Source of the DNA: Thermoplasmata archaeon | Lineage (GTDB): Archaea > Thermoplasmatota > Thermoplasmata > Thermoplasmatales > Thermoplasmataceae | Length of the DNA stretch: 11,023 bases | Assembly: GCA_021811525.1 (NCBI GenBank) | Contig: JAJZOK010000094.1 | Span: 1 to 11,023, forward strand | Reading direction: 5' to 3' | Shown here: in pieces, positions 4,902-11,023 of the stretch | How positions within the stretch are numbered: the first letter of the stretch is position 1 | How the letters are laid out: every line of letters starts with the position of its first letter | Position numbers and translations under genes: made by a program | The notes under the pieces: model-generated | Told to the model about the DNA's origin: nothing | What the model saw: only the letters and a program-made list of their open reading frames with translations | Databases searched by the model: none

Positions 4902-7688
4902 CTAGGTCGCCAAGTGTCTTTTTATGATGTCCTTGATGTCTGATGGTCTGAAAGATACATCCGATTCCCACCTTCCGAATCTTGCATCGGAATTAACTGC
5001 ATCTATCCACTCCTTAAGCGCTGTCCTCTTAGTCCTATTCTTTTCATCATCCACACCTTTGACTTCGAGTACCAGCATCTTTCCATTACTCAGCTTAATC
5101 AGGAAGTCGGGATAGAAACTGTGAACCACGCCCTTGTAAAGGTAGCTTATGACGAAACCCAGGTGATCATTCTTGACCCAACTCACTATTGCGTCATTAT
5201 TTTCCAACTCGTACGACTCTGATGCTTCCCATGCGCTGTCATATACAACATGGCTGATGTGGGACTTATTAGCGAGCTCACACGGCTTGCTTGTGTACCA
5301 TGTGATCATTTTTCCAGTGGACTTTATGGGCATCTCCTTGTCAAAAATCGGTATCAGTTTCTCGGTATTTTCAGCACGTATGGCGCTGAAGAGATGCTGG
5401 ACTATCTTGTTCAGGTTCAAGAGGATAAGAAGCCTCTTTTTTAGATCCTCCCTGTATGATTCACTCTGAATAACAAGCTTATCTGAATCCAAAAATGCCT
5501 CTACTATTCTGATCAACTGTGCTATTAGATACTCCTTGCTACCGGGCCACGATGGTTGTATCTGGTCGAAAACATCTCTGGCAGCCTCGAATATTAACCT
5601 CTGCTTTCTCAAACTGGTGAGCAATTTCTCCACCTGATTGTTTGACAGATCAATTACTTTCAGTTTCTTTGTAACATCAGGTTTTCCTTCGATTATCTGC
5701 GCCAATTCAGCTTTCAACGGTGTGTCTTCGGGGTTGAGCTGCAGTTCTTGAACTTTCTCGAGATCGATCTTTAACTTTGGAGTGTATGTATGATTGATTC
5801 TCAGGACATTTGGCCAGGTCAGTTCAAATTTTTTCTTATCATCGTCAACATGGACTCTCGTCTTCGGTGTAGGAGGCGGCGGAGGAACACCACCTTCATG
5901 TCCAACACCCTCTCCTTCGTGAGGGAGGAATGTGAACGGCACGCCAAACACATTAACATATTCGGGCTCAAAAAGACCGTCTTTATTCACATCATAGGAC
6001 GTGCGTCTCAAGCCTCTTCCTACTACCTGTTCACAAAGTAGCTGGCTTGTGAATGCCCTTAGACCCATGATATGTGTTACAGTCTTTGCATCCCAGCCTT
6101 CTGAAAGCATTCCGACTGAAATAACATTTTGAATTTTTTCACCAAGATGCCCCTTTTGTCCTACCGTGTCTACTTTTTCACGCAGTTCTTCTGCCACGGT
6201 TTTCTTCGAAGCACCACCATTGCCATTAAGCCCGGATTCAGCCTCGTTGAGCACTCTTGTATCTATCTGAAGAGTAGCATCAGGATTTTGCAGTTCCTTG
6301 ATCCTGATCTTTCCTTTATCTAGTGAAAACTTGACTCTGGCAGCCGTTTCAGTCCTGTTGCATACCGATATCATTACAGGGGGAGTTTCAGCATTATTCT
6401 CCCACAGTTTAAGCGTCTCAACCCAGTCAAGGCCCAAGAAGTAATATGCTTTTGTTACAAGGTCTGGTAGAGCAACTTCTTTTTCCACTGCTTGGTTCAA
6501 ATCTGATTTTACCTCTGGAACTGCATAAATGTGATAGAATTTTGATTTCATCGTTTTGGCATCCGGCGTTCCATCATCCCTAACAACAACTCTGGGAGTC
6601 TTTACAAGACCGGACTCAATCGCCTCATTTAGACCAAAATCGCTTACGATCCAGCCGAATAGGGATTCTTCGCTTGCTTTCTTTCCCGAAGGAAAGAATG
6701 GAGTGGCTGTGAAATCAAAGCATCGCATGATGTTTCTAACCTTATTGATCTTGTCAAGGCCACCTATCCATACAGTGCTCTCAATGGCACTGTCCTTCAG
6801 GTCTCTCTGCCTTACATATTTTCCAAGGGCTTCCGGATTAATTCTCCAGGCGTGGTGTGCCTCGTCGTTGATGACCAAGATATTTTTGGCATCTTTCAGT
6901 TCGCCAAGCACTTCTCTTGCATAAGATTCATCACTTTTCACACCGCGCTTGTCGACACTTTTTTTCCTCTTAACCTGGTCTTCCGTTTCCCATTCGAGAA
7001 GGTGCCAGTTGATGATTTTGACACGTCCACCTCGGAGCTTGTCATACATTCCAGAAGGAATCAGATCAAATTCCAGATAGTAGTTACTCCCCTCAGGGGC
7101 CGTTGGACTAAGGACTCGGAGTCTATTTCTTACCGTAAGCCCAGGTGACACAACGAGGATGTCCTTGGAGAATCGTGTGTCCTGCCTGTAACTCATCTTA
7201 TTGATAATCTGCCATGCTATGAGCATGGCCATGACAACTGTTTTCCCTGTCCCTGTGGCCATTTTAGAACATAAACGCTCTATGTTACCACCATCACCCT
7301 CTAGCTTTATTCCTTGTTTCTCATTGTCTGGGGCCTCTATGAACCATATCAGTGTCTCGATTGCCTCAAGTTGGCAGAAGAAGAGTTTTCTGTCTCTGTC
7401 CGGTTTCTTCCAGTAGTCCAGCAACTCCTTGGTAACCTTTGTAATACCCGGATATCCCGAATCTCTCCACTTATCGACTCGTTCCCTGATTTTGTTAACT
7501 TCAGGCAATTCTACAAAGAACCCGGGATCGTCGAACTTTTCTGAGTGTTCTGAAGCTATTGTATATCCTGCAGGGCGTCTTCCTTCAACCAGCTCAAATT
7601 TTCGCTCATTGCGATCGTATTTGAGGTGCTTACCTGGTTTCTCATAAGGGCTGTTGATTATTAGGTGCTGTATCTTATCATCAGTCAT
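4902..7688 (-). CDS. res: Type III restriction enzyme, Res subunit (helicase-nuclease)
   Basis: A 928-residue superfamily 2 helicase with a C-terminal nuclease. Walker A is ATGTGKT (144-150), the DEAH box is at 275-278 (LVINDEAHHAW), the TAT motif is TATP (327-330), and motif VI is QVVGRGLRR (554-562) preceded by GMLSEGWDAK. A proline-rich linker with five prolines in a row (602-606) follows. Near the end YPDFLIKLSNGKMLVLEVKG holds the PD-(D/E)XK site with Asp861, Glu875 and Lys877. In type III systems Res uses ATP to communicate along DNA between two unmethylated sites and cuts beside one of them, in complex with Mod. All catalytic motifs are intact and the length is normal. Its ATG shares one base with the mod stop codon (TAATG), a coupled arrangement. 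The RelE-type toxin follows directly. Confidence 0.93.
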   Translation of the reverse strand: MTDDKIQHLIINSPYEKPGKHLKYDRNERKFELVEGRRPAGYTIASEHSEKFDDPGFFVELPEVNKIRERVDKWRDSGYPGITKVTKELLDYWKKPDRDRKLFFCQLEAIETLIWFIEAPDNEKQGIKLEGDGGNIERLCSKMATGTGKTVVMAMLIAWQIINKMSYRQDTRFSKDILVVSPGLTVRNRLRVLSPTAPEGSNYYLEFDLIPSGMYDKLRGGRVKIINWHLLEWETEDQVKRKKSVDKRGVKSDESYAREVLGELKDAKNILVINDEAHHAWRINPEALGKYVRQRDLKDSAIESTVWIGGLDKINKVRNIMRCFDFTATPFFPSGKKASEESLFGWIVSDFGLNEAIESGLVKTPRVVVRDDGTPDAKTMKSKFYHIYAVPEVKSDLNQAVEKEVALPDLVTKAYYFLGLDWVETLKLWENNAETPPVMISVCNRTETAARVKFSLDKGKIRIKELQNPDATLQIDTRVLNEAESGLNGNGGASKKTVAEELREKVDTVGQKGHLGEKIQNVISVGMLSEGWDAKTVTHIMGLRAFTSQLLCEQVVGRGLRRTSYDVNKDGLFEPEYVNVFGVPFTFLPHEGEGVGHEGGVPPPPPTPKTRVHVDDDKKKFELTWPNVLRINHTYTPKLKIDLEKVQELQLNPEDTPLKAELAQIIEGKPDVTKKLKVIDLSNNQVEKLLTSLRKQRLIFEAARDVFDQIQPSWPGSKEYLIAQLIRIVEAFLDSDKLVIQSESYREDLKKRLLILLNLNKIVQHLFSAIRAENTEKLIPIFDKEMPIKSTGKMITWYTSKPCELANKSHISHVVYDSAWEASESYELENNDAIVSWVKNDHLGFVISYLYKGVVHSFYPDFLIKLSNGKMLVLEVKGVDDEKNRTKRTALKEWIDAVNSDARFGRWESDVSFRPSDIKDIIKRHLAT

Positions 7689-10213
7689 TAATCCACCTTT
7701 AGGACTCTCAAAGATTCAATGCCACGATCATCTATGATCTTTATGGCAATCTGCTTGTTCTTGCCTGCTTTGAATGGTAGGGACTGATTGCCAGCATAGT
7801 TGGAAATTAGATCTTCATCAACATATGCCTGAAGAGCTTTGGCAAGCTTACTCCAACCACCGTTCTCGCCCTCAAGAGGGAAGAATACCTGTCTGGGATA
7901 AAGGCTCCTGCCGTTGTAGTCCGTATCCAATTCCCACATCGCAATATTTGAGGAACTTCCAGACTTTATTTCGCCAGTTCGGGTATCGTAGTAATCAAAG
8001 CCATTTACGGTTACGGTATATTTTTCTCCTTGCCTTGTCAGTTCGATGTCTGGCTGTCCAATTAGCCAGAATGACGACTCCTCGTTTGTTTTCTTCTTCT
8101 TAAGATCATCGGTCAAAAGATCAGTATTCATCTGGCATTTAATCACAGTTACGCCAGGCCATTTCAGTTCGTCAATATCCTTTGAAGCTTCAGGGTCAAA
8201 CTGGAATGATGCAAATATAACAAGTTTGGGCTTAGGTACGATTTGTTGAGCCTCTTCAATGGCCAATTCTACTTGCCTTTGCTCCAAAGGAGCATAAGCG
8301 GGCCCAAAAGAAATTACTGCTTTCTGTCCATCGTTTGTCTCTCCTTCAGCCTGTAACCACTTCGTGCCTTGTAAAGGTTCGATTCGAGCGAATTTGATGT
8401 TCTGACCGCCTTTAGCCCTTATACCAGTCTTGCTTAATTCATCAATCCAATCGCTCTGCCTTACCGTTTCACCAGAGCGTGCAATTGTATTATCTGGATC
8501 TTGGGCACTGGGATTCTCTTCAACTTCTTCCAAATTCACCACGCGCTGTGATGGTACTGCTTCAACCGTGAAAGGACCAGTAACTCTCTTTTTTGTTCGA
8601 TCAACAATAAGTTTGTCATACAAAATTTCTTCAGCAGGAGGCTCTTCATTCGCTATGGAACCAAGTGTAATGTGTGGGACTTTTTCATAATTGAAACCAC
8701 TCGAAACGCCTTCGTCTTTATGGGCTAACTCGTAAAAATCGAAGATGGATGTCATCAGTCTTTGCTTTGCCAAAGTTATTGAGACACGAGAAGTATCGCA
8801 TGTAATCCATCTTCGCCCCCATTGCTCTGCTACAAAAGCCGTTGTTCCTGAGCCGCATGTAGGATCAAATACAAGGTCTCCAGGGTCAGTAGTCATTAAC
8901 GTGCATCTTTTGATTATTTCGGTTGGGGTCTGAACCACATAAATTTTATCAGATGCGGCACCTATCCCAGCCCACAAACTGTTTATGGGCATGACTGGGT
9001 AGTCTTCCAAGTATTGCTTGTATCTAACAGTATTTCCTTCTACTACCAACCTTTTCTTCTCCTTAAGTGTTTCAAGCCCTGAATAAGAGGTTTTCCACTG
9101 AGTTCCGTTGGGGGGAAAATAGTTCTTACCTTCAAAAATAAAAGCATCCCTTTTCTCGGTTCCTTGAGCATTAATGCTTAGCGTACCGAAAAGTTTGTAG
9201 TCAGGATTGTTTGCTACGAATCCGGTAATATCTCGTCTTTCATCTGCGGCCACTTTTCTTAATGTATCTGCTCCCTCCACCCAAAGGTGAGAGCCAGAAT
9301 TTTCAGCAAACGACTCGGAATCTCTTTTAGTGAAAAGATCCCTATATTTCATCTTCTTTAAGTCTTTGGCGTACCAGACTATGTAAAAACAAGCATTATT
9401 GAGATACTTCTTGTCAAACATAACAGATGCCCTTTTCACTGTTATTTGGCTTACGAAGTTTTGTGGTCCATATACTTCATCTAATAACGCCCTTACCAGG
9501 TGCAAATTCTCATCTGAAATTTGAACGAAAACACTACCACTTTCGGTCAGCAAGTCTCTTGCCAACAGAAGTCTATTTCTGAGGTAAGTAAGATATGAGT
9601 GAATTCCAAGCTCCCACGTGTCTCTAAATGCTTTAATCATTTCTGGTTCTTGTGTTAGGTCCTCATCCTTCCCGTCTCTAACATCCTTCTTATTAACGAA
9701 TGGCTGAAAATTTGACCCATACTTTATTCCATAGGGCGGGTCGATGTATATAATCTGAACCTTTCCAGCCATCCCCTCCTTCTCGAGAAGCGAATTCATG
9801 ACTATTAGGGAATCTCCTGCTATTAGGCGATTTGACCAACCTTCCGAGTGCTTATAGAATTCTATTGCTTCTCTAATAGGTAGGTTATTTTCTGGGTTTT
9901 CGAAGTAGTAGAACAAGCTTCTCTGTGCCTCTGGCTCTTTGTTCCTAACAGCTTCAATTATAGTCAGCGGATCTATCCTTTCGTGAACGTGCAAAGATAC
10001 CGTGTCAACTTCAAAGCTTGTCCCTTCTGTTTTTCCTGCCCATTGTAACTCGGGATCTAAATGCGGATCGAACATGTACGTTTTCCTCCCATTAATTGGG
10101 TCTGTTTCTGCCGAAACAAGACCTGTCTGTGGTATATTCAGCCGTTTCGCTTCTTCAAAAGTGTATTGTGTTAAAGCATCCTCCTCTTCTTTCACTTTGT
10201 TCTTTTTAGCCAT
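7688..10213 (-). CDS. mod: Type III DNA adenine methyltransferase, Mod subunit
   Basis: An 841-residue protein with the beta-class order of amino-methyltransferase motifs: catalytic DPPY (158-161, in IIYIDPPYGIKYGSNF) before the S-adenosylmethionine-binding motif DPTCGSGTT (450-458), with the target-recognition region between them (about 170-430). The N-terminal 120 residues and the long C-terminal part (500-841) match the extended Mod proteins that accompany this Res type. Mod methylates adenine on one strand of an asymmetric site and gives the complex its specificity. The start ATG at 10213 follows a GGTGG sequence four bases upstream, and the N-terminus MAKKNKVKEEEDALTQYTFE agrees with the family. 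No frameshift or missing motif is seen, so the system appears active. The recognition sequence cannot be predicted from the protein by eye. Confidence 0.93.
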   Translation of the reverse strand: MAKKNKVKEEEDALTQYTFEEAKRLNIPQTGLVSAETDPINGRKTYMFDPHLDPELQWAGKTEGTSFEVDTVSLHVHERIDPLTIIEAVRNKEPEAQRSLFYYFENPENNLPIREAIEFYKHSEGWSNRLIAGDSLIVMNSLLEKEGMAGKVQIIYIDPPYGIKYGSNFQPFVNKKDVRDGKDEDLTQEPEMIKAFRDTWELGIHSYLTYLRNRLLLARDLLTESGSVFVQISDENLHLVRALLDEVYGPQNFVSQITVKRASVMFDKKYLNNACFYIVWYAKDLKKMKYRDLFTKRDSESFAENSGSHLWVEGADTLRKVAADERRDITGFVANNPDYKLFGTLSINAQGTEKRDAFIFEGKNYFPPNGTQWKTSYSGLETLKEKKRLVVEGNTVRYKQYLEDYPVMPINSLWAGIGAASDKIYVVQTPTEIIKRCTLMTTDPGDLVFDPTCGSGTTAFVAEQWGRRWITCDTSRVSITLAKQRLMTSIFDFYELAHKDEGVSSGFNYEKVPHITLGSIANEEPPAEEILYDKLIVDRTKKRVTGPFTVEAVPSQRVVNLEEVEENPSAQDPDNTIARSGETVRQSDWIDELSKTGIRAKGGQNIKFARIEPLQGTKWLQAEGETNDGQKAVISFGPAYAPLEQRQVELAIEEAQQIVPKPKLVIFASFQFDPEASKDIDELKWPGVTVIKCQMNTDLLTDDLKKKKTNEESSFWLIGQPDIELTRQGEKYTVTVNGFDYYDTRTGEIKSGSSSNIAMWELDTDYNGRSLYPRQVFFPLEGENGGWSKLAKALQAYVDEDLISNYAGNQSLPFKAGKNKQIAIKIIDDRGIESLRVLKVD

Positions 10214-10236
10214 TTAACCACCGACAAATAGCTATT

Positions 10237-10290
10237 CCAAACACATGTTTGGCACTATAGCCTCTTTCTAAGCTCCCCATATACAATAGA
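10237..10290 (-). promoter_or_regulatory. Candidate mod-res promoter and palindromic operator
   Basis: On the minus strand, ttgtatat (about 10279-10286) is a TATA candidate that would start transcription near 10257, leaving a leader of about 44 bases. Within that leader is a palindrome, ccaaaca-ca-tgtttgg (10237-10252), with seven-base perfect arms. Its place is right for a repressor that delays restriction after entry into a new host, but no regulator is assigned. Confidence 0.35.
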
Positions 10291-10330
10291 CTCATCCGAT
10301 AATAATATTTGTGACTCCATTGTGTAATAT

Positions 10331-10925
10331 CTACCTAATCTTCTTCTTGATCAATGTGATAAGGCCAAGGTTCTGCAGGTAGTTGACGCTCTGGAAGAAC
10401 GTTGACTTGCTCACTCCCCTGAGCAGCAAATGACTGGATGCTGACAGTTCGGAATACGCCCTGTTCGTATCCTGATTCTTGACCAGTGCTGCCAGTATCA
10501 GCAGGTCCCTGTCTCCAAGGTTCTTGAGCGTTTCGCCTTCTACCTCCACGTAAGCCTGCTTCAGCGCTGCCTTGATCGAGTCCTCGTCCCATTTATTGCT
10601 TCTGCCAAGGATTTCTAGGGCCTTTATTCCGATCCTTGCGTCGCTCCTGTAGTCCCTTACAAGCAGTGCAAACAATAGACCCAGGGACTCCTTGCCATAT
10701 TCATTCAGGCCCTCCTTTGCCCTCATCCTCAATATCCTCACGAATCTCCTCCGTGCTGTATTCATGGAATACCATATGATCAGGCTGCAGTGAGCTCTTT
10801 ACGCTCTCATCGTTCATGTTCTTGTAACCAGTGTAGACCTTCTGCGTCAGCAGGATGAGATTGGCTTTGGTGTGCCTCGTAATATATTTCCTGGTGGAGT
10901 AAAAGGACTTGCTTACATTTTTAAA
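10331..10925 (-). pseudogene. Orc1/Cdc6 replication initiator, truncated and frameshifted remnant
   Basis: Two frames together give the back half of an archaeal Orc1/Cdc6. The first, from 10925 down to a stop at 10701-10703, reads SFYSTRKYITRH, ANLILLTQK (sensor 1 strand region), then SVKSSLQPDHMVFHEYSTEE, the classic segment after sensor 1. The second, open from 10765 to 10331, continues with LRMRAKEGLNEYG, RDYRSDARIGIKALEIL (sensor 2/lid region) and a winged-helix part (DLLILAALVK to YLQNLGLITLIKKK). One extra base near 10715-10745 separates the frames. Everything before sensor 1, including Walker A and B, is missing: the homology runs up to the attachment site. The missing part is not at the other end of the element. 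No promoter is left, so the gene is dead. It suggests the element once replicated by an Orc1/Cdc6 mechanism, or that an older element decayed here. Confidence 0.8.
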
Positions 10926-10944
10926 TGGACCGGTCGGGATTTGA
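10924..10944. repeat. Right attachment site (tRNA-Ala 3' end)
   Basis: Perfect 21-base copy of 179-199. It covers the discriminator base, the 3' acceptor strand, one T-stem strand and the T-loop of the tRNA gene, plus two bases outside it. Confidence 0.85.
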
Positions 10945-10997
10945 ACCCGAGACCTCTTGCTTGCGAAGCAAGCGATCTTCCGCTGATCTACCGGCCC
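10926..10997 (-). tRNA. tRNA-Ala, anticodon CGC
   Basis: A complete 72-base cloverleaf on the minus strand: acceptor GGGCCGG with CCGGTCC, containing the G3-U70 pair that marks alanine tRNA; D-stem GATC/GATC around a 7-base loop; anticodon stem CTTGC/GCAAG with loop TTCGCAA and anticodon CGC at 10963-10965; a 5-base variable loop; and T-stem TCGGG/CCCGA with loop TTCAAAT. The discriminator is A. CCA is not encoded, so it must be added by the tRNA nucleotidyltransferase. No intron. It is the insertion site of the element on its left, and stays intact because the element carries the matching 3' end. Confidence 0.96.
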
Positions 10998-11023
10998 GAA
11001 GTGGCGGATTACCGCATTATTTT

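Larger units (their letters stand above)
179..10944. mobile_element. Integrative element inserted at tRNA-Ala(CGC), integrase not visible
   Basis: A 21-base perfect direct repeat bounds this stretch. The right copy is the 3' end of an intact tRNA-Ala gene plus two bases beyond it; the left copy is isolated and has no other tRNA parts. This is the standard footprint of site-specific integration into a tRNA 3' end, where the element restores the gene. The cargo is typical of such islands: ParB-like protein, PD-(D/E)XK nuclease, ubiquitin-like operon, type III restriction-modification, toxin-antitoxin and an initiator remnant. I find no tyrosine recombinase, and neither end holds an integrase fragment as in SSV-type split integration. 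The element would therefore need help to excise. The boundaries are seen directly; that the insertion was integrase-mediated is inferred. Confidence 0.75.

Noticed and set aside
4902..10213. BREX or DISARM locus
   Set aside because: The methyltransferase-helicase pair has the motif order and overlapping layout of type III Mod-Res, and none of the other BREX or DISARM genes are present.
10335..10592. 85-residue frame inside the orc1/cdc6 remnant
   Set aside because: It is an alternate-frame shadow; the Orc1/Cdc6 homology lies in the overlapping frame that ends at 10331.

Overview
The window looks archaeal. Evidence: the C-terminal part of an Orc1/Cdc6 replication initiator; a tRNA gene with no encoded CCA; A/T-rich TATA-like boxes 25-28 bases before two ATG codons, which fits leaderless transcripts; and RelE/RelB-type genes of archaeal character. 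A euryarchaeal host is plausible, but I cannot resolve the lineage from the sequence.

The main structural observation is a 21-base perfect direct repeat. One copy (10924-10944) covers the T-loop-to-3'-end part of an intact tRNA-Ala(CGC) gene on the minus strand. The other copy stands alone at 179-199. The 10.7 kb between them has the layout of an integrative element inserted at the 3' end of the tRNA gene, with the tRNA restored by the element side. No integrase gene is visible, and the orc1/cdc6 fragment next to the tRNA is truncated and frameshifted, so the element is probably fixed or decaying. Outside it, on the left, lies the end of a RelE-type toxin gene (1-123).

Left to right inside the element: a ParB-family DNA-binding protein (minus, 227-994); a divergent PD-(D/E)XK nuclease gene with one frameshift (plus, 1149-2002); an overlapping three-gene operon on the plus strand coding for a ubiquitin-like protein of the multiubiquitin family (2185-2433), a two-domain ThiF/E1-like adenylyltransferase (2408-3607) and a DUF6527 zinc-binding-type protein (3570-3962); about 500 bases without a protein gene but rich in inverted repeats, with a good TATA-like box in front (3984-3992); a small antitoxin gene (plus, 4468-4644); and, read from the right on the minus strand, a type III restriction-modification operon: mod (7688-10213), res (4902-7688) and a RelE/ParE-type toxin starting directly after res (4641-4901). 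The toxin and antitoxin genes are convergent with overlapping ends, an unusual arrangement. The orc1/cdc6 remnant (10331-10925) closes the element beside the tRNA.

Taken together this is a tRNA-anchored cargo island of defence and conflict genes. Type III RM gives methylation-dependent restriction, the toxin-antitoxin pair may stabilise the island, and the Ubl-E1-DUF6527 operon is a prokaryotic ubiquitin-like conjugation or modification system of uncertain target. The last is the most likely candidate for poorly described biology, followed by the structured non-coding region beside it.
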